Assembly (NCBI RefSeq): GCF_036057275.1
Contig: NZ_CP107945.1
Span: 1,612,001 to 1,676,000, forward strand
Direction of reading: 5' to 3'
Source: Streptomyces sp. NBC_00390
GTDB lineage: Bacteria; Actinomycetota; Actinomycetes; Streptomycetales; Streptomycetaceae
Length of the DNA: 64,000 nt
The notes under the pieces are model-generated. The model was not told where the DNA came from and ran no database searches. It saw only the letters and a program-made list of their open reading frames with translations. How positions within the stretch are numbered: position 1 is the first letter of the stretch; every line of letters starts with the position of its first letter. Of this stretch, positions 22,780 through 31,294 are shown piece after piece. The translations under genes and the position numbers were made by a program.

Positions 22780-22823
22780 GCCAGAGGTCACCGGCAACAA
22801 CGAGACAGATCGGCGGCGACGAG

Positions 22824-24530
22824 ATGCGGCTTCGCGCACTGCTGGAGACCGATGCGCTGGGCCTGCGGCTGCTGGGCGGCGAGGACGAACTCGACCGCGG
22901 CGTGCGCGGCGTGATGACCACGGACCTGCGGGACCCCAGCCGGTACCTCTCGGGCGGCGAACTGGTGCTGACGGGGCTTGCCTGGCGGCGCTCGCCCGAG
23001 GACTCGGAGCCGTTCGTCCGCATCCTCGCGGGCGCGCAGGTCGCCGGGCTCGCGGCGGGCGAGGCGGAGCTCGGCGACATTCCCGATGATCTCGTCGAGG
23101 CGTGTTTGCGCCACCGGTTGCCGTTGTTCGCAGTGAATGAGTCCGTTGCATTCGCGACGATCACAGAGTATGTCGTACGGCAGGTCTCCGGGGAACGGGC
23201 CGGCGATCTTGCTGCTGTTGTGGACCGCCACAGAAGGCTGATGACCTCCGGTCCGGCGGGCGGCGGCCCCGACGCGGTGCTGGATCTGCTCGGCTCCGAC
23301 CTCGATCTGCGGGCCTGGGTCCTCTCCCCCACCGGGCGCCAGATCGCGAGCGCCGGTGATGCGCTTGCGAGCGAGGTGGGCGCCGCGCTCGCGGGCGAGC
23401 ACCTGGCCGCCGTACGCACCGGCCGGCGGGCGCCGCACCGGGCGGTGGTCGGCGGGGTGACGTACTCGCTGTTCCCGATCCGGAACACAGGGCGCGGTGC
23501 GGCCCCGGCCGCCCGCGATGTGCGGGAGACGGTCCTGTCGGACTGGCTGCTCGCGGTCGAGGCGGACGCGGGTGACTGGCCTGCCGCCCGGCTCGACCTG
23601 CTGCAGGGCGTCACCCAGCTGATCGCGGTGGAACGGGACCGGCGCGATGCGGCACGCACGGTACGGCGCCGGCTCGCCCAGGAGGTCCTGGAGCTGGTCC
23701 AGGCGGGCGCGGCGCCCGCGGAGATCGCGGCCCGCCTGCGGGTGGCGGCGCCGGTCCTGCTGCCGGGCCTGGGAGCCGCACCGCACTGGCAGGTGGTGGT
23801 GGCCCGGGTCGACTGGGGCGCCGACACGGCCATCGAGTCCGGCCCGGTGGCCCAGTCTCTGCTGGAGGAGATCCTGTTCGAACCGTCGGCGGCCGGCGCC
23901 GACTCGGCGGACCGGATCGCAGTGGCCCACACCGGCGACGAGGCGATCGCCCTGGTACCGCTGCCGGCCGCCGGCCTCGGCCGGACCGTGGACGCGGACG
24001 CGGAGCCGGACCCGGGGAGTGCCGCGTCGGAGGCCGGGCTGCACGCGGACGAACTGCTGGAGTCCGTGCGTGCCCCGCTCTCCGCCGGCCTCGCCGACGA
24101 CGGCCGCCTCACCCTGGGCGTCAGCGCCGCCGTGCATTCGGCGGAGGGCCTGCGCGGGGCGCTGGAGGAGGCCCGCCACGCCCGCCGCGTGGCCGCGGCC
24201 CGCGCGGGCCGGGTCTGCGCGGCCGGCCACCACGAGCTGGCCTCGCACGTACTGCTGCTCCCGTTCGTCCCGGACGACGTCCGCCGCGCCTTCACGGCCC
24301 GTCTGCTGGACCCGCTGCGTGACTACGACCGGCGCCACCGCGCGGAACTGATCCCGACGCTCGAGGCCTTCCTCGACTGCGACGGTTCCTGGACCCGCTG
24401 CGCAAGCCGCCTGCATCTGCACGTGAACACCCTGCGCTACCGAGTGGGCCGCATCGAACAGCTGACGGGCCGCGACCTGTCGCGCCTGGAGGACAAGCTG
24501 GACTTCTTCCTGGCGCTGCGGATGAGCTGA
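22824..24530 (+). CDS. pucR: PucR-family transcriptional regulator of purine catabolism
   Basis: This 568-residue regulator is divergent from the xanthine dehydrogenase genes. The N-terminal purine-catabolism domain (PF07905) covers about 1-120 (MRLRALLETDALGLRLLGGE, RDPSRYLSGGELVLTGLAW). A GGDEF-like middle region follows at about 290-440. The C-terminal HTH_30 ends the protein: IPTLEAFLDCDGSWTRCASR, then LHLHVNTLRYRVGRIEQLTG. The frame is open 62 codons upstream of the chosen ATG, but similarity starts at MRLRALLE. It probably controls the adjacent xdh, permease and xdhC genes in response to a purine metabolite. Confidence 0.92.
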   Translation: MRLRALLETDALGLRLLGGEDELDRGVRGVMTTDLRDPSRYLSGGELVLTGLAWRRSPEDSEPFVRILAGAQVAGLAAGEAELGDIPDDLVEACLRHRLPLFAVNESVAFATITEYVVRQVSGERAGDLAAVVDRHRRLMTSGPAGGGPDAVLDLLGSDLDLRAWVLSPTGRQIASAGDALASEVGAALAGEHLAAVRTGRRAPHRAVVGGVTYSLFPIRNTGRGAAPAARDVRETVLSDWLLAVEADAGDWPAARLDLLQGVTQLIAVERDRRDAARTVRRRLAQEVLELVQAGAAPAEIAARLRVAAPVLLPGLGAAPHWQVVVARVDWGADTAIESGPVAQSLLEEILFEPSAAGADSADRIAVAHTGDEAIALVPLPAAGLGRTVDADAEPDPGSAASEAGLHADELLESVRAPLSAGLADDGRLTLGVSAAVHSAEGLRGALEEARHARRVAAARAGRVCAAGHHELASHVLLLPFVPDDVRRAFTARLLDPLRDYDRRHRAELIPTLEAFLDCDGSWTRCASRLHLHVNTLRYRVGRIEQLTGRDLSRLEDKLDFFLALRMS

Positions 24531-25133
24531 CCGCCCGGCCGTGGGGCACTGCCACCCCGCTTACGGGCTGCGCGCCGCGGCCCGTTGCCCGAGCGGGCCG
24601 CATCGGCCAGGCCCTCGACCGCTCGGGCGCGCAGGCCACGGCACGCACGCGAACACACCAGCAGGGAGGCACCCACTCGCCGCGCAGGGCGAGCGCCGGC
24701 ACGGAGGTCCGGACATCGTGCCGCTTGTGCGAACTCCGGCCGACGGAGCGCACGCAGGGCACGAACGCGTCGCCCGCAGGTCTGTCGGGGCGAAGCTGCC
24801 GCCCGCGCGGATGTGCGGTCGGGCCCGCACCTTCCCGAGGGCGGGGCGGAGCCCGGGTTCTCAAGGCAGCGCGGTGCAGAACACGCCATTTCGCTCAGGC
24901 GGTTCTGACCGTCACTCGTGAGAAGGACAGCGGGCCCCGTCCGGGTGATCCCTGGACGTCCTCCCTGGTGACGCCCGTTCCCGTACGCAGCCCAGTGGGC
25001 AACGGCCCAGCGGCGGTCCGGCCCATGACCGAATGATTGTGAACTGATTCACCAGATCTCTTGGTCAGGCCTGCCCGTCCATGCTGAAATGCGGTCTGAC
25101 TCAACAGCTCAATGGCGTGCTCGGGGAGGGCAA
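24531..25133. other. 600-base stretch with no recognisable gene
   Basis: Open frames exist on both strands because of the GC content, but their translations are low-complexity Arg/Pro/Ala/Gly and resemble nothing. The right end (25020-25080) is less GC-rich and probably holds the promoter of the TPR gene. Confidence 0.5.
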
Positions 25134-25952
25134 GTGGCGCATACCGCCATGTCTGGTTCCGGAACCACAGCAGGTGACGATCCACTCCAGACCGCGGTAT
25201 GGCGGCTGCGCTCGCGCGGCTGTTGGACCGATGCCGCGGCGCTGCTCGTGCCCCACGCCGCGGACCCCGCAGCCGCCCTGGAGCGGGCCGGACTGCTCGT
25301 CGAGCGCTGCCTGTTCACCGGCGAGGGCTGGGCGGACGCGGAGGATGCGCTGCGTACCGCGGAGGCCGTCGCCCGCGACGACGAGGAGCGCGGCGGCGCC
25401 GCGTCCGAGCGCGGGAGGCTGGCGTACGCCGCGACACGGCTCGGCGTGAGGGACCGGGCCGACGAGGCCCGTTCGGCGCTCGGGAGGGCGGCGGCGCTGC
25501 TCTCCCCGACGTCGTCGCGCCGGCCGTTGCTGGACTTCCGGCGCGGTCTGGTCGCCGAACACATCGGCGACGCCCCGCAGGCCGCCCGCGCCGCGTACCA
25601 GCGTGCCCACGCGGGGGCCACGGCCCAGGACGATCCGCTGCTGCTCTCCTTCACCTGGCAGCATCAGGCCCATCTCGCCCTGAGTGAAGGAGAGTTGGCC
25701 GAGGCGCGGCACGGTTTCGAGGAGTGCCTGCGCCTCCGCGAGGAGCTGGGCTATCTGATCGGCACCGCACCCGCACTGGCCGGCCTCGCCGACTGCGAAC
25801 CCGAGCCGGGGGCGACGCGGCTGCGCACCGAGGCGGGCCGGCTGTACCGGCTGCTGGGCGGGGTTCCGGTGTGGCTGGCAGCGCAGCTGTCCCCGGCGGT
25901 CCCGGCCCAGCACTCCGTGCACCCCACGGCCGAGTCCGAACCCGCCGCATGA
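25134..25952 (+). CDS. TPR-type helical repeat protein, function unknown
   Basis: The 272-residue soluble protein is Ala/Arg/Leu-rich and almost all helical. Repeats of about 34 residues are visible: LERAGLLVERCLFTGEGWAD, RGLVAEHIGDAPQAARAAYQ and HLALSEGELAEARHGFEECL. Tetratricopeptide repeats bind partner proteins. The GTG at 25134 is chosen because GGGGAGG stands four bases before it; the ATG at 25149 is an alternative. It ends 13 bases before the phosphatase-like gene, with a ribosome site between, so the two are probably an operon. Confidence 0.7.
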   Translation: MAHTAMSGSGTTAGDDPLQTAVWRLRSRGCWTDAAALLVPHAADPAAALERAGLLVERCLFTGEGWADAEDALRTAEAVARDDEERGGAASERGRLAYAATRLGVRDRADEARSALGRAAALLSPTSSRRPLLDFRRGLVAEHIGDAPQAARAAYQRAHAGATAQDDPLLLSFTWQHQAHLALSEGELAEARHGFEECLRLREELGYLIGTAPALAGLADCEPEPGATRLRTEAGRLYRLLGGVPVWLAAQLSPAVPAQHSVHPTAESEPAA

Positions 25953-25965
25953 CACCGGAGACCCC

Positions 25966-26487
25966 GTGAAGACCCGACGCAGGGAGGGCGACGTCCCGGA
26001 GCCACGGTCGCGCTGGGACGAGATCACCACCGGCCTGTGGATGGGCGGCCATGTCTGGTCGGACGCCGACCACCGGCACCAGGACGTCGTCGTGGAGCGG
26101 GAGTTCGACGTCGTGATCAGTCTGTACACGCGAGCCGGCCACGGTCCTGCCGACGGCGTCGAGCACCATGTCGTCCCCATCCCGGACGACTGGCTGACCG
26201 CGCAGGAGATCGACCGGGTCCGCGGGCTCGCGGTCGTCGCCGCCGATGCCGTACGGACGGGCCGCAGCGCGCTCGTCCGCTGCTACTCCGGCTACAACCG
26301 GTCCGGACTGGTGGCCGCACAGACGCTGGTCGAGCTGGGTCACGACGGCGCGGGGGCCATCGACCGGGTCAGGCTGCGCCGCTCGCCGTGGGCGCTGCAC
26401 AACCTGGCGTTCGAGCAGTACCTGTTGACGGGACTCGACGTCGCGTCGCTGCTGTCCGGTCTGGAGCCGCCGCCCGAGCGGCGCTGA
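25966..26487 (+). CDS. Dual-specificity/tyrosine phosphatase-like protein
   Basis: The 173-residue protein has the Cys-phosphatase P-loop: VRCYSGYNRSG, that is C-x5-R with Ser/Gly after Arg, at about residues 103-113. A candidate general acid lies upstream (IPDDWLT). The start is like the DSP fold: RWDEITTGLWMGGHVW. The usual His before the Cys is replaced by Arg (RC instead of HC). The GTG start has GGAG five bases before it. It follows the TPR gene closely and ends directly against the next gene on the other strand. The substrate is unknown. Confidence 0.8.
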   Translation: MKTRRREGDVPEPRSRWDEITTGLWMGGHVWSDADHRHQDVVVEREFDVVISLYTRAGHGPADGVEHHVVPIPDDWLTAQEIDRVRGLAVVAADAVRTGRSALVRCYSGYNRSGLVAAQTLVELGHDGAGAIDRVRLRRSPWALHNLAFEQYLLTGLDVASLLSGLEPPPERR

Positions 26488-26847
26488 TCAGCCGAGCCAG
26501 GCGAGCGTCCGCCCCGGGTTGAGGAGGACGAACAGGACACCGATCGCCACCGCGACCCACACGAGGCCCCAGAGGCGACTGCGCCGCTTCTGCGCCCGGG
26601 ACGTGGGCCAGGACCGCCAACCGTCCGGCTCGGCCTGAACGGGGGCCTTGCCCCGGCGGGCCCAGCGTCGCGCCCTTCCCTGCTGCCTGGCGGCCTCCTC
26701 GTCGGCGCGCCGCAGACGCTCCGTCACCATCCGCGCCCGCGCGGACGGCTCTTTGGGCGCGGCGAGCCGCGCGGGCCCCTCGCTCTCGATCTGGAACGTC
26801 GTCCATTCCTCGTCGGATATGGACGACTCCGGCTGGTCCCCGTTCAT
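26488..26847 (-). CDS. Small C-terminally anchored membrane protein
   Basis: I do not recognise a family. The 119 residues begin acidic (MNGDQPESSISDEEWTTFQI), pass into a long Arg/Ala/Gln helix (about 35-70), and end with one membrane helix at about 92-112 (LWGLVWVAVAIGVLFVLLNP). The arrangement is that of a tail-anchored protein with a basic cytoplasmic region. GGGGGC precedes the ATG at 26847. Its stop lies next to the stop of the phosphatase gene, with no space between them. Confidence 0.7.
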   Translation of the reverse strand: MNGDQPESSISDEEWTTFQIESEGPARLAAPKEPSARARMVTERLRRADEEAARQQGRARRWARRGKAPVQAEPDGWRSWPTSRAQKRRSRLWGLVWVAVAIGVLFVLLNPGRTLAWLG

Positions 26848-27019
26848 GGCGTTGCCCCCGCTCACCGATTGACTGTTCGGCCGCACAGGGTAATGCAGCC
26901 TTGGCCAAGCATCAGCGTTGTGTAGCCAATGGTGCGTGCCCCTGGCCGAGATCTGACACTCGTGGCGTGATACACCTGATCGATCTTCACCATGGGGTTG
27001 CGGCGATCAGGGGTCAGGC

Positions 27020-27619
27020 ATGGCGGAAGTGACGGACGGCCGCCGGAAACGTACCGCCGTGGCACTCGTCGGTGCCGCCGGCGTCCTGGTCGTGACCGAG
27101 GTGATCGGTGCATGGTGCGCCCGGTCGGGCGGACTGCGGCTGCCGGCGCAGCTGTTCCATCACCCACTGCTGTTCGGCTGCGCGGCGCCGGCCGCCTTGA
27201 TCTGCGCCGTGTTCACCGCCGTACGCAACCCCGTCGTCAGGTTCCTGGCCGGACTCGTCGCCGTCGCGGTGGCGTTGACCGTGGTGCCCGTGTATCTCAT
27301 GTTCGGCTCAGGGGCCGAGCAGACGCTGAACGCGGCGGCGCCCGGCCGCTCCGACCGTCGTCTGGTCGTGGAAGAGGGTGCCGCGGTGATCGACCCGGTC
27401 TGGCGTGTCTATGTTGACGAAGGGTCCTGGCTGACCAAAAGGCGCTGGCGGGTCGCCTACTTGAACGGTGACGCCGCCGACGGGTGGCTGACCGACGCCT
27501 CCTGGTCGGGTGCCGACCGGATACGGCTCGTCACCGGGGAAGGCGAGGACCGCCGGGTGCATGTCATCGACCTGTCCGACGACGGACGGCCCGCACGCAC
27601 GGTCTCGATCGGCCGGTAG
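27020..27619 (+). CDS. Membrane protein of unknown function
   Basis: The 199-residue protein has three hydrophobic segments in its first half: TAVALVGAAGVLVVTEVIGA (about 12-31), LLFGCAAPAALICAVF (about 50-66) and VVRFLAGLVAVAVALTVVPV (about 71-91). A soluble domain of about 100 residues follows, predicted mostly beta (RLVVEEGAAVIDPVWRVYVD, RWRVAYLNGDAADGWLTDA, DRRVHVIDLSDDG). I do not recognise the fold. The ATG at 27020 is preceded by AGGGG. It stands alone and converges on the GntR gene. Confidence 0.7.
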   Translation: MAEVTDGRRKRTAVALVGAAGVLVVTEVIGAWCARSGGLRLPAQLFHHPLLFGCAAPAALICAVFTAVRNPVVRFLAGLVAVAVALTVVPVYLMFGSGAEQTLNAAAPGRSDRRLVVEEGAAVIDPVWRVYVDEGSWLTKRRWRVAYLNGDAADGWLTDASWSGADRIRLVTGEGEDRRVHVIDLSDDGRPARTVSIGR

Positions 27620-27644
27620 CCGCCCTCGGCGCCGGTAGCCGCTC

Positions 27645-28421
27645 TCAGCCCTGCGAGCCGGTGAAGTGCTCCCGTACCAGCGACTGGACCACTGCCAGGT
27701 CCTGGGCGATCAGGGCCTCCAGCAGCGCCATGTGTTCCGCCGCGTCCGCGACCAGGTCGGCGCGCCGGATGGCGGGAGCCCCGCTCAACGGCCACTGGGA
27801 GCGGCGGTGCAGGTCGTCCGCGATCGTCAGCAGCTGCTGGTTGCCGGCCAGGGCCAGGACCGCGTGATGGAAGGCGCGGTCGGTGTCCGCGTAGCCGGCG
27901 CGGTCGCCGGTCGCCGCCGCCACGGCCGTCGCTTCCGCGAGCGGGCGCAGTGCCGTCCAGTGCGCGGCGGGGACGGTACGGGCCAGCCGGAGCATGATCG
28001 GGACCTCGATCAGGGCCCGGACCTCGGCCAGTTCGGCCAGTTCCCGGGCGCTGCGCCGGGCGACACGGAAGCCCCGGTTGGGGACGACCTCGACCGCACC
28101 CTCGACGGCCAGTTGCTGCATCGCCTCACGGACCGGCGTGGCCGAGACACCGAAGCGTTCGCCGAGCACCGGCGCCGAGTAGACCTCGCCGGGAGTCAGT
28201 TCGCCGTCGACGAGCGCCGTGCGCAGCGCCGCGAGGATCTGGCCGCGCACCGAATGGCGCTGCACCGGGCGCGGGGCGTGCGGCGCGGAAGGCTCGCTGT
28301 GGGTGTGCTCGCCGCGGGCCTGCTCCGGGATGCTCGGACGGGCCGCTTCCGCCTGCCGGGGGACGCGTGCGGGCGCGCAGGGCTGCGTCGCGGCGGCATC
28401 GCGCGCTCGGGCCTGCTCCAC
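27645..28421 (-). CDS. GntR-family regulator with FCD domain
   Basis: The winged-helix domain is at about 55-120: LRTALVDGELTPGEVYSAPV, LGERFGVSATPVREAMQQLA and VVPNRGFRVA. The C-terminal FCD ligand domain follows (LAELAEVRALIEVPIMLRLA, DTDRAFHHAVLALAGNQQLL), with the Asp/His residues that hold a metal in this family. The GTG at 28421 is chosen because GGAGG is six bases ahead; the frame is open upstream but becomes Arg/Pro-rich. About 50 unstructured residues precede the HTH, more than usual. It is divergent from the FhuF-like gene; the ligand is unknown. Confidence 0.85.
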   Translation of the reverse strand: MEQARARDAAATQPCAPARVPRQAEAARPSIPEQARGEHTHSEPSAPHAPRPVQRHSVRGQILAALRTALVDGELTPGEVYSAPVLGERFGVSATPVREAMQQLAVEGAVEVVPNRGFRVARRSARELAELAEVRALIEVPIMLRLARTVPAAHWTALRPLAEATAVAAATGDRAGYADTDRAFHHAVLALAGNQQLLTIADDLHRRSQWPLSGAPAIRRADLVADAAEHMALLEALIAQDLAVVQSLVREHFTGSQG

Positions 28422-28524
28422 TCGGGTCCTCCTCGGGCTCGGGGCGGGGCCCGGCTCGCATCGGTATGGCCCCATGTGCACGATAGGCGGACGCGCGCGC
28501 AGTTCAAACACCGATCACATCGGG

Positions 28525-28543
28525 TAAGGTAAGGCTAACCTGC
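28525..28543. promoter_or_regulatory. Iron box (DmdR/IdeR type) before the FhuF-like gene
   Basis: TAAGGTAAGGCTAACCTGC matches 15 of 19 positions of the actinobacterial iron box TTAGGTTAGGCTAACCTAA. It lies 28-46 bases upstream of the ATG at 28571. Iron-loaded DmdR should repress there. Confidence 0.85.
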
Positions 28544-28570
28544 TAACGATCGCGATACGGTGGTCCCGGC

Positions 28571-29416
28571 ATGACCCTTCCCGCAGTGCTCCCGGCCCGC
28601 ACCTCGCCCGTCGGCGACGCCTACGCGCGACTGACCGAGGTGTTCCCCGGGCTGCGCGTCGACGAACTGCAGGACGGGCTGACGCCACCGCTCGGCGGGG
28701 GCTGGGTGGGCGCTGACGACCTCGCCGCCGGCGGCCCCGCCCTCGACGCCTTTCTGGCCTGGGACAACGCACAGGTGCTGCGTGACCACGGCCGGCAGGC
28801 CCGCCCCGACGTCGTGGCCGGCTTCGGCCTCCACCGCTACACCTGGCCCGCCTGCCTGCTGATCACCGTGCCGTGGTTCCTGCACCGCCGGGTCCCGCGG
28901 CTGTCCGCCGCCGACGTCGCCTTCCAGCGCGCACTGGGGCGTATGACCGTGCGCGTCCGGGAATTCGCCTGCCTGCCCGGCGACCCGGCGGCCGAGCTGC
29001 CCGGCGCCCGCGTCGTACCGGACGAGGAGGCGCTGCGCGCCGAGGTCCGCGCGGCCGTCGCCGAGCACATCGAACCCCTCCTGGACGGTTTCGGCCCCCG
29101 GATGCGCCGCGGGAAGCGCGCGCTGTGGGGCATGGCGACCGACGACGTCGTCGAAGGACTGTGGTACATCGCACACCTGCTCGGCGAGGAGCAGCGCGCG
29201 ATCGCGGAGCTGGAGCAGCTGCTGCCGGGTACCACCGGGCCGTACGTCGGCTCCGCCGGATTCCGCGAGCTGACCGGACCGGGCGGCAAGCGGCTGCCGA
29301 CCCGCGACCGGGCGAGCTGCTGCTTCTTCTACACCCTGAGCCCCGAGGACACCTGCGCCACCTGCCCGCGCACATGCGACGCCGAGCGCGTCAGGCGCCT
29401 GCAGCAGTCCGGCTGA
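28571..29416 (+). CDS. FhuF-like [2Fe-2S] ferric siderophore reductase
   Basis: This 281-residue protein ends with the FhuF C-terminal cluster motif CC-x10-C-x2-C (SCCFFYTLSPEDTCATCP, about residues 257-274), which holds a [2Fe-2S] cluster. The N-terminal and middle parts fit the siderophore-interacting reductase fold (LHRYTWPACLLITVPWFLHR, ALWGMATDDVVEGLWYIAHL). Such proteins reduce Fe3+-siderophores in the cytoplasm to release Fe2+. An iron box upstream supports iron repression. No siderophore transport genes are adjacent. Confidence 0.88.
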   Translation: MTLPAVLPARTSPVGDAYARLTEVFPGLRVDELQDGLTPPLGGGWVGADDLAAGGPALDAFLAWDNAQVLRDHGRQARPDVVAGFGLHRYTWPACLLITVPWFLHRRVPRLSAADVAFQRALGRMTVRVREFACLPGDPAAELPGARVVPDEEALRAEVRAAVAEHIEPLLDGFGPRMRRGKRALWGMATDDVVEGLWYIAHLLGEEQRAIAELEQLLPGTTGPYVGSAGFRELTGPGGKRLPTRDRASCCFFYTLSPEDTCATCPRTCDAERVRRLQQSG

Positions 29417-29472
29417 CCGGCACGGCCACCAGCCGCATCGACCGGCACGGGGCGCAGACCTGAATCGAACAC

Positions 29473-29497
29473 AACTCCCACTGTTCAAGCGGGAGTT
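29473..29497 (+). terminator. Hairpin after the FhuF-like gene
   Basis: AACTCCC (29473-29479) pairs with GGGAGTT (29491-29497) across an 11-base loop, about 55 bases past the stop. Confidence 0.5.
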
Positions 29498-29630
29498 CGA
29501 GCAGATCATACCTATTTGTGTGCCTCATGGCCCCGTTGGCCGTCTCTTGCCCGGAAACCCCCTGGGCGCATGTCGGCTTCGGCCAAGATGGGCGGCCGAA
29601 CCGCCCTACGCGACGCAAGGGACACCGCAC

Positions 29631-30707
29631 ATGACACTGACCGACATATCGCTGGACTGGCTGCTTCCGGGCGGCGTGTTGCTCGTGGGAGTCCTGGCGG
29701 CTGTGACGGTGGTCGCGCGCGGCAAGCGCTCCGGCGAGAAGGCCGTGACCGAAGACTCCTGGGAACGCAGCGAGGAACGCCGCCGCCGCAAGGAGGCGGT
29801 CTACGGCATGGCCTCCTACCTTCTTCTCTTCTGCTGTGCCGCCGTCGCCGCGGCACTCTCCTTCCACGGCCTGGTCGGCTTCGGACGGCAGAACCTCAAC
29901 CTGTCCGGCGGCTGGGAATATCTGGTCCCGTTCGGGCTCGACGGCGCGGCGATGTTCTGCTCCGTCCTCGCGGTACGCGAGGCGAGCCACGGCGACGCGG
30001 CGCTCGGCTCACGGCTGTTGGTGTGGCTGTTCGCGGGCGCGGCCGCCTGGTTCAACTGGGTCCACGCACCACGCGGGTTCGGCCATGACGGAGCACCGCA
30101 GTTCTTCGCGGGCATGTCGCTCTCGGCCGCCGTACTGTTCGACCGGGCGCTCAAGCAGACCCGCCGGGCGGCGCTGCGCGAGCAGGGTCTGGTGCCCCGC
30201 CCGCTGCCGCAGATCCGGATAGTACGGTGGCTGCGGGCGCCCCGGGAGACCTTCGCCGCCTGGTCGCTGATGCTGCTCGAGGGCATCCGCACCTTGGACG
30301 AGGCGGTCGACGAGGTACGCGAGGACCGGCGGGAGAAGCAGCGGAACCGGCTGCGCCGGCGCGACCACGAGAAGCTGAACCGCGCTCAGCTCAAGGCATA
30401 CAGCCGGCAGCACCGAGCCTGGGGGCTCGGCCGGGCCGGCCGCCCCGCCGAACTGCCGGCCCTGAGCTCCGCGAACGGCGGTGGGCAGAGCGCGGCGCCG
30501 GCAGCGGAGCCTGCCATAGCCGACCCGGCGCCACCGCCACTGCCCGCTCCCGTTCCGGTCCGCTCCAGGCCCTCCCTGTCCGCGGTGCGGCCCCGCGGGG
30601 CCGAGCCCCTCACTGTGGACCTCACGGCGGAGGACGACACGCAGGCCCTCCCCCGCCTCGACTCCCTGGAGCGCAAACTCCAGGACCTTGAGCGGCAGTT
30701 CGGCTGA
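29631..30707 (+). CDS. DUF2637 membrane protein (SpdB-like)
   Basis: DUF2637 proteins occur in actinobacterial plasmids (SpdB spread proteins) and chromosomes. The 358-residue protein has a short N-terminal helix (WLLPGGVLLVGVLAAVTVVA), a charged segment, then three helices forming the domain (YLLLFCCAAVAAALSFHGLV, LVPFGLDGAAMFCSVLAVRE, LLVWLFAGAAAWFNWVHA). After residue 195 it is soluble, with a basic helix (EDRREKQRNRLRRRDHEKLN) and a Pro-rich tail ending in a short coiled coil (LDSLERKLQDLERQFG). The ATG at 29631 has AAGGGA upstream. No transfer genes are nearby. Confidence 0.82.
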   Translation: MTLTDISLDWLLPGGVLLVGVLAAVTVVARGKRSGEKAVTEDSWERSEERRRRKEAVYGMASYLLLFCCAAVAAALSFHGLVGFGRQNLNLSGGWEYLVPFGLDGAAMFCSVLAVREASHGDAALGSRLLVWLFAGAAAWFNWVHAPRGFGHDGAPQFFAGMSLSAAVLFDRALKQTRRAALREQGLVPRPLPQIRIVRWLRAPRETFAAWSLMLLEGIRTLDEAVDEVREDRREKQRNRLRRRDHEKLNRAQLKAYSRQHRAWGLGRAGRPAELPALSSANGGGQSAAPAAEPAIADPAPPPLPAPVPVRSRPSLSAVRPRGAEPLTVDLTAEDDTQALPRLDSLERKLQDLERQFG

Positions 30708-30724
30708 TCCCGGAACACTGCCGA

Positions 30725-30757
30725 GAGGGCCGGCCCGAGACTCTCAGGCCGGCCCTC
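30725..30757. terminator. Bidirectional terminator
   Basis: Perfect 11-bp stem GAGGGCCGGCC (30725-30735) and GGCCGGCCCTC (30747-30757) between convergent genes. Its right arm overlaps the last codons of the ATP-binding protein gene. Confidence 0.8.
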
Positions 30758-31187
30758 CGTGCAGCTCGAACCAGATCACTTTCCCCACACCATGGGTGGT
30801 GCGGACACCCCAGGCGTCCGCGAGACTCTCCACGAGGACCAGCCCCCTGCCGTGCGTACCGAGGTCGGCGGGCGGCAGGTGCGGCGGCACCGGGAGTCCG
30901 GACATGAAGTCCCGTACCTCCACATGAAGGGTGTCGGCGGCGACGGTGGCGGTGAACACCGCGCCCTGGTCGGTATGGATCAGCGCATTGGTCACCAGCT
31001 CGCTCGCCAGCAGCTCCGCGACATCCGCCACATCCGACAGGGCGGCGTCGGTCTCGGGCTCCGCCGGATGTCGTACCAGCAGGTCGCGTAATGCATGTCG
31101 GACTTCGGGTACAGCAGTGAGATCCCCGTTTCCCAGTCTGCGGTGCAGCCGGCCGTGCGATCCCCCGCGTCCCTGACGCTCAGTCAT
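30744..31187 (-). CDS. RsbW-like ATP-binding (HATPase_c_2) regulatory protein
   Basis: This 147-residue protein is of the anti-sigma/serine kinase type that is abundant in Streptomyces. The N box is ASELVTNALIHTDQ (about 60-73) and the G box is LGTHGRGLVLVESLADAWGV (about 112-131), as in GHKL ATPases. The first 20 residues are basic and variable. The usual role is to bind a sigma factor or to phosphorylate an anti-anti-sigma protein. No partner gene is adjacent, so the target is unknown. Confidence 0.85.
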   Translation of the reverse strand: MTERQGRGGSHGRLHRRLGNGDLTAVPEVRHALRDLLVRHPAEPETDAALSDVADVAELLASELVTNALIHTDQGAVFTATVAADTLHVEVRDFMSGLPVPPHLPPADLGTHGRGLVLVESLADAWGVRTTHGVGKVIWFELHGGPA

Positions 31188-31294
31188 TTTCCCCCACTTA
31201 CACGTCGGAACGAGTTGTTGCTTCGTTTGCGTTCAGGGGGATGCATGCCCCGAGCGGGGAACACCACTCATGGGATCCGCCGAGAGGAATCGTG

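Noticed and set aside
24541..24921. Open frames on both strands in the 600-base gap
   Set aside because: Translations are Arg/Pro/Gly-rich without hydrophobic core, ribosome site or family resemblance.
29461..29500. TTCGATTC on the minus strand near a hairpin, resembling a tRNA end
   Set aside because: The would-be T stem does not pair. I kept only the hairpin as a possible terminator.
29631..30707. DUF2637 gene as sign of an integrated conjugative element
   Set aside because: No replication, transfer or integrase gene is nearby, and chromosomal DUF2637 genes are common in Streptomyces.
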